64,000 nt of DNA from Blepharisma japonicum (taxonomy: Eukaryota > Ciliophora > Heterotrichea > Heterotrichida > Blepharismidae). Every line of letters starts with the position of its first letter. Position 1 is the first letter of the stretch. Under the pieces are notes generated by a model, which saw nothing but the letters and a program-made list of their open reading frames with translations, was not told the origin of the DNA and ran no database searches. The stretch covers positions 186,001-250,000 of the forward strand of contig CATKHK010000013.1 in assembly GCA_949751835.1 (NCBI GenBank). The letters are read 5' to 3'. Both the position numbers and the translations under genes were made by a program. Positions 30,483 to 40,154 of the stretch are shown here, one piece after another.

Positions 30483-31748
30483 TTAATTTGAATTAAGAAC
30501 ATTTGTAATCTCCTTATGAAGATGAATAAAGAAAGGCAAATATCTAAGAAATCTTGAGAAATCAACAGTCTGAGATTCAATAATAGGCTCAATTTTGAGC
30601 AGATGCTCATTATTCTGCAAGTTTTCAATGATTTTTCTTAATACTTGATTCTCTATTTTATGTCCAAGTGAATAACAAGAAAAAAGCTCCTTTAGCTCAA
30701 TAAGCTGTTTTCTCAGTTGTAAAAATCTTTTTTCGTCTAAATTATTGAAGTAATCAAAATCATCGTCTCTATTGTGCTCTATAACTGAGCACATTGATAA
30801 AAAATCCGATTTTGAGATCCTTGACTTATTGCAGACAATGCTGATTGCACCTCAAAAACTTTCACAAATTTTTTGATTATTTTCATTTGCCTTGCTCTCT
30901 ACAAATTTGCAGACATCACTATAAGTAAAAAAGCCATTTGAATTTGTATCAATAGCTAAAAACACCTTATTATAGCTCTTCATAATAAAATTCTGAAAAT
31001 TAATTTGGACTGCAGTTAAATCATGTCAAGATTTATTGTATTTTGGACTATTAATAGTTTGAAATGCCTGGGATCCTTTAACAGAAAATTCTAAGCTTTT
31101 AGTATTTATTTCTTTGTCTTTTAGTATTTCAGCATTCTCATCTTGAATATCTAGACTTCTTAATTGAGCAGAGCACTCATTTGCAACAGGCCTTGGTGAC
31201 CGTTTTGGAGAGATAATTGGTGATCTCATTTTTTCATACACTGTAATCCCTAAAGGAGATTTTAGTGGTTTTTTATATAAAATTTCGTTATGCTCAAGAC
31301 AGCTTTTGTTCAATCTTGACGGTTTTGTAAATCTACTCTGCCTTGTTTCTAATTCTTCAAATCTCATTTCGTCTGATAGCTGTTTTCAATTATAAATATC
31401 AGTAGAAGTCACCTCTAAAGCTTTTGGTTTATTTTTCATATAGTGGTGAGATCTCAATAATGATTTTGACCTTTTCGTCTCTTTTACCAATCTTTTCACT
31501 TTTTTTTCATTTCTCTTGATTCTCTTAGTTCTCAAAGAAAGCAGTGGCAATTTTGGTATAAACAGCTCTCTATTAAACCCCTTCGGCTGCTCCACATTTT
31601 TTACTTCTAGTTTATTGTACTTTAATATTGCTTTCGAACTTATCGCTTCCAGCTTACTCGGCAGATTTTCTTCAATACTTTGCACTGAGCTCAGTGTTGA
31701 AATTTTTCCAACTAGCTCTGGATTAATGCAATGCCTATAAGAAAACAT
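30483..31748 (-). CDS. EF-hand protein with long basic N-terminus
   Basis: Three blocks joined by TGA=Trp codons (YNWKQLSDEM, NKSWHDLTAV, SFWGAIS) make one 421-residue frame, ATG 31746-31748 to TAA 30483-30485. Residues 1-230 are basic, Ser-rich and probably unfolded, with many SP sites (KSPLG, RSPII, SPKRSP). Residues about 250-345 form an EF-hand module; its clearest loop is DTNSNGFFTYSDV, which keeps Asp1, Asn3, Asn5 and Gly6 and has Asp at position 12 where Glu is usual. It probably binds calcium. The second hand is degenerate. The end is helical. Function unknown. Confidence 0.75.
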
Positions 31749-31786
31749 TTTTATATGAAATTAAGACTTATCCTAAAAGGCTTAAA

Positions 31787-32761
31787 TTACTTGCCTATGA
31801 AGAAGTTTGAAGGATGCTGTCTCATCCAGCCAAATGATCTCTTCAGCTTATAGAATCTGTTGAAGTACTTATATTTGCGATATCCATCAGATACGTTATA
31901 CAGTTCTATTCTCATACTGAGCATTGCAGTTCTTGCAATTTTGAATCTGAAATAGCAGAATGGGAACGAAATAACTATCATCATAAAGAATTTCAGCCAA
32001 GCAATCCTATACTCCAAACTGTCCTTTGCAGCCATAAAGTGGCAAAATTCTGCAACGTCATAAGCCATTTGTGGGGTGGAAGCTGGGGTGCCGTCATCAT
32101 ATTCCATCATACCGTCGTATAGAGGTCTTGGCATTCCAATAATCATATGTTTAAAATAAGGGTTAAAATGTTTCCCTTCAGGCACGTCAATTCCAAATGG
32201 TGGCTCATAATGGTAGCCAGTCATGATATTGTATACATAAGCTGGGCCGCCTGGCTTGGAAATCCCAATTCTGCTTAAATCGCTTGGGAAGAGGCCTCCA
32301 TTTGCACTTCTAGCGTGGTCAGGGGAAATGTAAGGTGAAAACATGTAATCTGAAATTTTCTTTGGCCTGTCCATCCACTCATGTCTGAACCACCCTTTGA
32401 TGTACCAATGCCCTGGGTTCACAGGAGCCAGTTCTTTGACGATGTCAGTTAGTTCTCCTTGTCTAAAAGCTTTTTTGATCAAGAAATCATACTTGTTTTG
32501 CGTCATTGCGTGGCAGGTGTTGCAAGAACGAGTGAAGACTTTGAAGCCACGTCGCAGCACCAAGGCACTGTATGAACCAAAATAGCGCTCGTGAGGCCAG
32601 TGGAATTTGTTAATCATGGCTTGTTCTTCGTAACCTTTGATACCTTGTCTCTGGCCTATATCATCACGATAAATAAAACATTCAGGATTCTTCTTGTTTG
32701 CCCAGAGCAAGTAGACTCCAGATGCCCATAAGAGAGTGGGAGTTGATAATAAGGATACCAT
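31787..32761 (-). CDS. CYT1: Cytochrome c1, complex III haem subunit
   Basis: A 324-residue nuclear-encoded cytochrome c1. It has the haem-binding CNTCH (in FTRSCNTCHAMTQNKY), the SANGGLFPSDLS motif downstream, and the MPRPLYDGMMEYDDGTPAST region that supplies the axial Met. One transmembrane segment near the C-terminus (WLKFFMMIVISFPFCYF) anchors it in the inner mitochondrial membrane, with the haem domain in the intermembrane space. It passes electrons from the Rieske protein to cytochrome c. The N-terminal hydrophobic stretch may serve for targeting. The C-terminus after the membrane segment is longer and more basic than in yeast or mammals. ATG 32759-32761, stop TAA. Confidence 0.95.
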   Translation of the reverse strand: MVSLLSTPTLLWASGVYLLWANKKNPECFIYRDDIGQRQGIKGYEEQAMINKFHWPHERYFGSYSALVLRRGFKVFTRSCNTCHAMTQNKYDFLIKKAFRQGELTDIVKELAPVNPGHWYIKGWFRHEWMDRPKKISDYMFSPYISPDHARSANGGLFPSDLSRIGISKPGGPAYVYNIMTGYHYEPPFGIDVPEGKHFNPYFKHMIIGMPRPLYDGMMEYDDGTPASTPQMAYDVAEFCHFMAAKDSLEYRIAWLKFFMMIVISFPFCYFRFKIARTAMLSMRIELYNVSDGYRKYKYFNRFYKLKRSFGWMRQHPSNFFIGK

Positions 32762-32852
32762 TTTAATGGATTATTATCCAAGATTTTTCTTTGTTTTAGC
32801 AAGACATTTATGAAAATCTATTTATGAAGGCAAATGAAAAATACAAATTAAA

Positions 32853-34478
32853 TTATTCAATTAGTGGAACTTTTGAGGAATCACCATATTGGTCGTTGTA
32901 GCCTTTCACGATTTCAACAAAGCTGACCTCACTAATTTCCTTTTTGCGGCGCTCCCCCGAAGTTCTTCTAGGGAGAGAACTATTGCAGCACATATCAGTA
33001 AAATTTTTTAGCTTAGACTGACGAGGGTCCACAAAAGAAGCAGCTAGTTGTTTTATATCGTCGTCTTCAGCGACTTTTGACTTGGAAAACCTTTCATTCG
33101 TAGTCATATTTTTACAGAAGTTCTGATAGTGCACTGCTACTAAAAAACTGACAGGGAGAATGCATACAAATCCAAATATGCATAAGAGCCCAGCCAGAAT
33201 TTTGAAAAATAAATAAGGGATGTCGACTAATTCTAAGTCAATTTCTTGGCTTGCTAGAGCAATTATATTAATAACTACAGTTGAGGCTAAGGTAAGCCAA
33301 ATCAAATTAATAAAAGCAAAAAACCATCCTAAATTGCGAGCTCCTACACAGTTGTTAATTCAAGGACAATGGTGGTCAAATTTTGATACACATTTATAAC
33401 AAACTTGGCAATGTCTAGATCTGGCAGGTCTATATATCATGCAATCAGAGCATACTAAATGAGGCTCATATGTTTCGTATAGTTTAAGCATAGTCATTCC
33501 AGGCTCTGGTTTTAAATATCCTGGATCTCTGGAGCATACTATTACAAAAACTGCAAAAGTTATTACAACAAGAAATGCATATATAACTCGTGGAATATCT
33601 GGGATATATTGAGAAGTAAAAAGAATTGTAGCATAAGTCCCCCCTCCAAAACACAAAATAAATGATATTAAAGAGACATAAGAAGTTTGAGGAGGCCGCA
33701 GCGGAGGCTTCATTCCACATTCTGATAGTCAAGTAGGCTCTTTAAGCATAGCTATGAGAGATTCATGATTGTTTTCTTTGGCAACATCAATTGGAAGTCT
33801 TCCTTTTTTGTCTTTTATGTTTCTTTTAGCTCCTTTTAGAAGGAGATTTCTGACAATTCTGGAATTTCCTGCGATTGTTGCAAGATGCAAAGGAGTGTTT
33901 CCGTCTTCATCTTGGATGTTATTTTTAGCATTCCAAGCTAAGAGAACACCTGAAGCCATTTCGCAACCCATATATGAAGACCAATGAAGGGCAGATCCTC
34001 CTTTTTCGTCCTTTTTTTCAATATCTAGTCCTAGTTCTTTAAAATAAGCCAAAATTAAGGGTTGATCTCCTTGGGCAGCAACATGAACCATTCCTAATCC
34101 TTGGTTATTTACTTTGTGTATATCTGAGCCAATTTCAACTAATTTTTCACATATTTTCTAAGTAAGATTTACATAATGGCCTTTAAAGCTTGCTAAGTGC
34201 AAGGCAATAAACCCTTCTTCTGTAGGGATGTTTGATCATTGAGTCAAAATTTTTAGTGTATTCTCTTTATATGTTTGTCGTATCTTAATAAAAATTACAT
34301 AGTCAATCAAAAACTCGACAAGTCCTAAATTCCCATTTAAGCTCCCTATGTGAAGTGCAGTATAGCCTTTAACATCTTTACAGCTGAAGGGCTCAACCGA
34401 TGTGCGACGGAGAATTCTGTAGACATCAGAGACGTCTCCTTTGTAAACTGCTGAAATAAAGAGTTGCTGCTCTGACAT
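32853..34478 (-). CDS. Ankyrin-repeat DHHC palmitoyltransferase, ZDHHC17/HIP14-like (one 15-nt intron)
   Basis: Exons 34478-34173 and 34157-32853 give 536 residues, with TGA=Trp at four places. Five or six ankyrin repeats come first ([63 protein letters not shown]). Then come two membrane segments, the zinc-binding cysteine-rich domain with RPARSRHC and the catalytic DHHC ([16 protein letters not shown]), two more membrane segments and a cytosolic tail. This is the ZDHHC17/13 architecture: S-acylation of proteins at Golgi or plasma membrane, the ankyrin part choosing substrates. The conserved Trp in DHHCPW is encoded by TGA. ATG 34476-34478, stop TAA. Confidence 0.95.
34158..34172 (-). other. 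15-nt spliceosomal intron
   Basis: Minus-strand GTAAATCTTACTTAG, phase 0. Removal joins FKGHY to [12 protein letters not shown] and keeps the ankyrin repeat spacing. Confidence 0.9.
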
Positions 34479-35706
34479 TTTAAGAATTAATTAAATAAAT
34501 AACAAAATGGATTATAAGGTAGAATATTTAATGAATGCGAAACTAAATCCTATAAAACTATAGCATAGTGATTAGTAAACGCATTCTTCAAGCTTATTGC
34601 TAGTGCTTATGCCCTTATCTTAAATTTTTCTTAGCAAGCCTAAATGAGTATGTTTTCAATCTAAATTTTAACATTTCTAAGAAATTTAAATTACTTTCAT
34701 AACACAAAAAACATTAACGCCTGCTCAATTTACCAAAGCCAACCACTAATATACAGGAAATACATTTGAGAATTTATCATTATCTATGCGTTTTCATTAT
34801 AAAATCAAACATCACGATAACTTTCTTCTACTTTTGCACCAAAGCACAATTTTGTGTGGATGATTATAAAATTTAAAAAACTTTATAACCCTCCCTCCAT
34901 AAGCAAGTAAAATTATTTTCCCACTATGGATGTTGAAGAGTAATCAATTTTCATTATCAGAGAAGATTAATAAAATACAAAGTCAAACAATTTTTTTCTT
35001 ATATATTTTTGATCACCTTATGCACTTAAAATATCAAGAAAGAGTGAAACATAATTATTTCAGCATTCAATCTGGTAGTTAGGATCCTTTCTCCGAATTC
35101 TGTTTTATATTCATCTCCTAAATTCAAAAAATAGATATTAGCTCTATATGAATCTACTTTATAAAGATTACTTGACTTGAAGTTCACGTTAAAATGCATT
35201 CCAGATGCCAATTCTGTATGAAAGACTTTTATTTTGTTTAAATTTTTGTACCTGAAAAAATTCAGACTTATTGAGAAATCTAATTGGATTGATCCCAGAT
35301 TTATTAAATGTGTGTTTTTGATAATAAAATATGCTGTATAAAACTCCTTTCAAATCTTCTATAAAGTAATCTCTGATAAGTTTGTTGAACTTTGAGGAAG
35401 TTTTGAAATAAATTTATTAAAATAATTTTTTAAGCAGTCAGAATCACTGGGTTATATATTATCTTGAGAATTTGTTTTTGCATAAGATTAAATCAATTTT
35501 TAAATTTGATTTAAGATGATCTTGTTTAGCAATAGCAATTTTTTTAGACCAAATTGTCTTCCTCTATTTCTTAATTTCACATTACATTTTTACTATTAAC
35601 ATATTTTAAATGTTATGATAATTAAATCATATTTTATCTGCATATTAATAATATCAAATGCAAGAATTTAAAATATTAGAAGTAAAAAAAATGAATTATC
35701 TATATC
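34479..35706. other. Long gap with one weak open frame
   Basis: About 1.2 kb upstream of the DHHC gene and downstream of the first cyclase copy. A minus-strand frame from 35361 to 35026 is open for 111 codons (for example NFKSSNLYKVDSYRANIYFL near 35120-35190). It has an ATG only at 35197-35199 and no recognisable family, and other frames nearby also look weakly protein-like. It may be the remains of a gene. 35560-35706 is homologous to the 3' flank of the second cyclase copy. Confidence 0.35.
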
Positions 35707-36452
35707 TTAATTATTATCAACTATAGCGATAACTCTTGCACTCAACTCTTGGGCACGGTCAATTAAAAGAGGCACAGCTATCATTGTAAACCCACTCTCT
35801 GGAAGATCTTCCAAGTACAGATTTTCGATCTGATATTTATCATTCCCAAGAATTACATTATGAACTGCAAAATCTGTTGATTTTCCAGGATCTAGCGATA
35901 GCGTATGATTCCAACTGCATTGATGTTCCTTTGACTGCACAAAAACTCAGCTGCTTCTTTTGAAAATCCAGGGAATCTCATAACACCTCCAGAATATAAT
36001 GGGTGCTTTGCTGAATCGTCATGATTTTTATACTCTTCTGGATTACCGAATTTTGCTCCCCAACCAGTTCTCATCAAAACAATTGACCCGTCAGAGATTC
36101 TTCCATGCTTATTTTCCCATTCAATTAGGTCAGCGACAGCTAATTCGTAATCATTTTCCTTGCGACATTTTTCTTTTACGTCTATCAGGACTCCTTTTGA
36201 AACAAGTTCTTTTGGCTGAAGATCAGAAATTGTTTTTTTACCCTCAAAGAAAAGAGCTGGGGAGTCAATATGCGTACCAGTTCCACTTGCCAGGGTGTAA
36301 ATTTCATTTGAAAAGCTACTACTATCATAAGTGTTTAATTGATAGCGGACCATTGGAGGATTCATAGGCCACTGGGGAATTTGTTCATTGATTAGATGGG
36401 TGCAATCTATAACTCGTGCACGTGAAATAGATTCCACTAATGCTTTTAACAT
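35707..36452 (-). pseudogene. Broken copy of the cyclase-family gene
   Basis: This is a tandem duplicate of the intact gene at 37056-37796, with roughly nine out of ten bases identical. It has ATG 36450-36452 and the same layout. Near 35908 one base is missing relative to the other copy, so after NINAVGI the frame shifts and stops after 186 residues; the rest (LSLDPGKSTDFAVHN and onward) continues in another frame to TAA 35707-35712. One zinc-site residue is also lost: SPALFF instead of SPAHFF. Both changes indicate that this copy is not functional. Confidence 0.85.
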
Positions 36453-37055
36453 TTTATTAAAATAACCTCTCCATTTTTATGGCCTATTTTAAAATAACGC
36501 TTTTCAGAAAAAATTCTTGTAAGAAATTTAATAAGTAAGTTATTCCAAATTTACTGAGGTAAATTTTTTTCAATATCCTTTATATAATGATTTGAGTTTA
36601 ACTATAAAGTATGAAAAATATAAGTTTTTATAACTCATTAATTTTTGTGTCTTTAAATAATATTGAATAAAATAGCTTTTTGCACTTGATCTTAGATAAA
36701 ATTGCTTATCATTCTCTATAGACTTTTTGGCTTTAAATAGCGCATCATTGCATCATCAGCATCTTTTCCAAATTTCTATACCCTTGATGATGTGATAAAA
36801 TAAAATATGGAGTGAAAGCAAAATGAATATAATAAAGCCATTATATTTTATGCTTTAAGACTTATCTTTCATAAATATAAAAGACTTTTGAAAATCAAAT
36901 TTTTTACCAATAATTGTTATTCTATTTCTTAATTTTACACTACAACTGCATTTTTATTATTAGCGAAAATTTATTGTAATTATGATGATTAAAAAATCTT
37001 TTATCTGTATATAAATAATATTGGAAGCGATATTTTAAAAATATTAGACGTTGAA
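36453..37055. other. Spacer between the tandem cyclase copies
   Basis: No gene. The spacer is the 5' flank of copy one followed by the 3' flank of copy two. Most of it recurs at 37797-38270, including a long shared tract around 36640-36900 and 37925-38190, so it belongs to the duplicated unit (period about 1.3 kb). Confidence 0.75.
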
Positions 37056-37796
37056 TTAATCTACTATAGCAATAACTCTTGCAACCAACTCAGGGGCATG
37101 GTCAATTAAAAGAGGCAAAGCTATCATTGTAAACCCACTCTCTGGAAGATCTTCCAAGTACAGATTTTCGATCTGATACTTATCATTCCCAAGAATTACA
37201 TTATGAACTGCAAAATCAGTCGATTTTCCAGGGTCTAACGAAAGCGTATCAATTCCAATCGCATTGATGTTCCTTTGACTGCATAAAAATTCAGCTGCTT
37301 CTTTTGAAAATCCAGGGAATCTCATAACCCCTCCAGAATAGTATGGATGCTTTGCTGAATCGTCATGATTTTTATACTCTTCTGGATTACCGAATTTTGC
37401 TCCCCAACCAGTTCTCATCAAAACAATTGACCCGTCAGAGATTCTTCCATGCTTATTTTCCCATTCAATTAAGTCAGCGACAGCTAATTCGTAATCATTA
37501 TCCTCGCGACATTTTTCTTTTACGTCTATCAGGACCCCTTTTGAAACAAGTTCTTTTGGCTGAAGATCAGAAATTGTTTTTTTACCCTCAAAGAAATGGG
37601 CTGGGGAATCAATATGCGTGCCAGTTCCGCTTGCCAAGGTGTAAATTTCATTTGAAAAGCCACTTCTTTCATAAGTGTTAAATGGGCAGCGGACCATTGA
37701 AGGATTCCGAGGCCACAGGGGAATTTGTTCATTGATTAGATGGGTGCACTCTACAACTCGTGAATGCGAAATAGATTCCACTAATGCTTCAGACAT
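37056..37796 (-). CDS. Cyclase-family metal-dependent hydrolase (kynurenine-formamidase-like)
   Basis: A 246-residue protein, ATG 37794-37796, stop TAA. It is of the cyclase family (PF04199): the metal site GTGTHIDSPAHFFEGKKTI keeps the HxGTHxDxPxHF pattern in the form TGTHIDSPAHF. VLMRTGWGAKFGN and NINAIGIDTLSLDPGKS follow, with the HNVILGN motif near the C-terminus. Members hydrolyse N-formylkynurenine, isatin or related amides, or are polyketide cyclases. The exact substrate cannot be read from sequence. It is cytosolic by appearance, without a signal peptide. This is the only intact copy of a local tandem set. Such enzymes are more common in bacteria, so transfer is possible. Confidence 0.9.
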   Translation of the reverse strand: MSEALVESISHSRVVECTHLINEQIPLWPRNPSMVRCPFNTYERSGFSNEIYTLASGTGTHIDSPAHFFEGKKTISDLQPKELVSKGVLIDVKEKCREDNDYELAVADLIEWENKHGRISDGSIVLMRTGWGAKFGNPEEYKNHDDSAKHPYYSGGVMRFPGFSKEAAEFLCSQRNINAIGIDTLSLDPGKSTDFAVHNVILGNDKYQIENLYLEDLPESGFTMIALPLLIDHAPELVARVIAIVD

Positions 37797-38848
37797 TTTA
37801 TTAAAATAAGCTTACAATCTGTTATATAGCTTTCTCTATTTATATGGCCTATAAAAAAAAACGCTTATCGGAAAGAATTCTTATAAGAAATTTATTAAAT
37901 AACTATATAACTTTTTATAACTCATTAATTTTTGTGTCTTAAAATTATATTGAACAAAATAGCTTTTCGCACTTGACCTTAGATAAAATTACTTTAGCAT
38001 TCTTTATAGCCTTATGGGCTTTAAATAGCGCATCATTGCATCATCATCATCTTTTCCAAATTTCTATGCCCTTGATGATGTAATAAAATAAAATATGGAG
38101 CGAAAACAATATGAATATAATAAAGCCATTATATTTTATGCTTTAAGACTTATCTTTCATAAATATAAAAGACTTTTGAAAATCAAATTTTTTCCCAATA
38201 ATTGTTATCCTTTCTTAATTTTACACTACAACTGCATTTTCATTATTAGCAAAAATTTATTGTAATTATGATGATTAATCTGATACTTATCATTCTCAAG
38301 CATTACATTATGAACTGCAAAATCAGTCGATTTCTCATTGACCTATGTATTTTTTAAAACTAATGTCTACAAATCTTCTCTTAATACTTATGAATTTTAC
38401 AGCGCTTTAAAGTGAAGAGAAAGAGAAAACAAGGTAAATGCAATAAGGCAAGATATATTATGCTTTATGACTTATCCTTCATTTTATAAAAGACTCTTGT
38501 AAACCAATATTTTTATTAAAAGGATTTTTTGTAAGAATATGGCACTTTAATCAGATATACCTATACTGAAGTTAAATCTATGTGTTATATTTGCTTTCAA
38601 ACAACTATATCAAGTATGATAATAATATATAAAGTATAATTACACAAATTTTTATATTTTTCTTTTTGTGTAAAATAAAATTAATAATTAACCTTTTATA
38701 ATAAATAATTCTATTAGATCAAAAGTGTGATAAAATTTATCTGAGTTCAATATATCACTCACCAATTCTTAACTAATAAACCTAGCTGAGTATTAGCCAT
38801 TAGATATTACATCTGTTTTCATAAACTAAAATATAAATATATAATTAT
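37797..38848. other. Gap with duplicated flank and a cyclase-gene remnant
   Basis: 37797-38270 repeats the 5' flank of copy one and the 3' flank of the cyclase unit. 38278-38335 is a short gene remnant (separate entry). 38340-38848 is AT-rich, without recognisable genes or repeats. Confidence 0.65.
38278..38335 (-). pseudogene. 58-bp remnant of a third cyclase copy
   Basis: The stretch (ATCTGATACTTATCATTCTC ... TCAGTCGATTT) matches 37171-37228 in the intact gene, differing at a few bases. It lies directly after a copy of the unit's 3' flank, but without the rest of the gene. It marks a third tandem unit of which almost all has been deleted. Confidence 0.8.
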
Positions 38849-40090
38849 TTACCTTCTTTTCCCTCTCCTTCTTATTTTTCTTGGCCTTGGAGGGGCTTGA
38901 ATAAATCCTCCAAATCCTATACCTCCAAACCCTCCAAAAATACCCGGTTGTTGCGGTTGCTGATTTCCTTTCCATCTCGGCTTGCAATCATGAGGTGCAT
39001 GATCTCCAGCTAGCTTGATTCCACAATCATAGCAGAAATAAGTTCTTCCTTGACACTGAGGTGAAGAGCAAACCATATATTGGCATCCAGAAATTCTTTG
39101 TACTGCAGCTCCACATTCTGGGCATTTAAGCATCCCTTCTTGCTCTATTAGCTCATCAAATAGTTTATCAGCTTCCGAATTTTCTTTTTTTCATTGTTTA
39201 TATTCCTCACATGTGCTTCCTTTATGAGTGTCTTCTTTACAAGAAGGGCAGCATTTAAACTTGCACCTGGGACACTCAAACTCTGTTTCTCCTTTTTCAA
39301 CAATACAAATATATTCACAATCAGCACCTAAGCAATGAAAAATCATACCATTTTCATCATTATCGTCCAATCTCAGACCTCTGAGCTTAAATTTCTCATA
39401 TTTTTCAAAAAGTTCTGGCCCAACAATTTCTTCTATTTCATACACACTTATCGGTTGAGGACAATTCGGGCATTTTAATTTTTCATCACTCACTTGTGCA
39501 GAGTCAATAAGCATTTCTATCTGCATCTTAATGCAATTAATGCAAAACCTATGATCACAGTCAAGTGTTATCCCTTCTTCTATATCATATTCCCCAAAAC
39601 AGATTTGGCATGTAAATTTTGGTTTCATTTTCGCCTTGGTTTCATCATCAAGTAGCATATTTAAAGCTCTATCACAGGCATCATTTTGTAGCTGCTGAAT
39701 TCTTCCTTGGAACGCTTCATTTATTACATCATAAGCAATAGTTTTTCTGCATCCTGGACATCTTACGAATTCAAGCTCCAGTAATGTATTATTTGTGCAC
39801 ATCAATGCATGCCTCTTAAGGCACTCAGCTCCACAAAAGAAATGCTCTAGCGGGCTACAAGGCAATGGAATCGCTTGCTTTAAATTTTCTAGCTTGATGT
39901 ACATCCCACAATGCAAACAATTTTTCCCAAGGACTTTTAAGTCGATTCTCAGTTTCAGATTATTGTGTTGAAGAAGCTGGGATAATAAAGTCAAAAAAGT
40001 ATTTATATTTTGTGATTGCAAGGCTACTGATTTCCTGTTTAAAGAGTCTGAAAAATATTCAATTGCTGTATTTAATGCGTTGCTTTGCAT
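38849..40090 (-). CDS. RBR (RING-IBR-RING) E3 ubiquitin ligase
   Basis: The 413-residue product is continuous through a TGA=Trp at 39191-39193 (EEYKQWKKE). Order: a Cys-rich N-terminal region (CLHCG, FFCGAECLKRH, RCPGC), RING1 (CQICFGEYDIEE, CDHRFCINC, KCPNC; residues about 160-210), IBR (HCLGADCEYIC, CPRCKFKCCPSC) and RING2 (KCPECGAAVQRISGCQYMVC, CYDCG). RBR ligases pass ubiquitin through a Cys in RING2, here the Cys of ISGCQYM. The end is Gly/Phe-rich then basic (IRRRGKRR). Substrates are unknown. ATG 40088-40090, TAA stop. It lies 64 bases from the kinesin end. Confidence 0.92.
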
Positions 40091-40154
40091 ATTTTTATGA
40101 AAAATATGATGGAAATGAACAGAAAAAATTGGGAAGATTTACATTCAAGTTAGA

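Larger units (their letters stand above)
35560..38340. repeat. Tandem array of a 1.3-kb cyclase unit, two and a part copies
   Basis: Unit one (about 35560-36900), unit two (about 36905-38160) and a fragment (38161-38340) share gene and flanks. The start codons of the first two copies are 1344 bases apart. Gene parts are more similar than flanks between units one and two. Confidence 0.8.
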
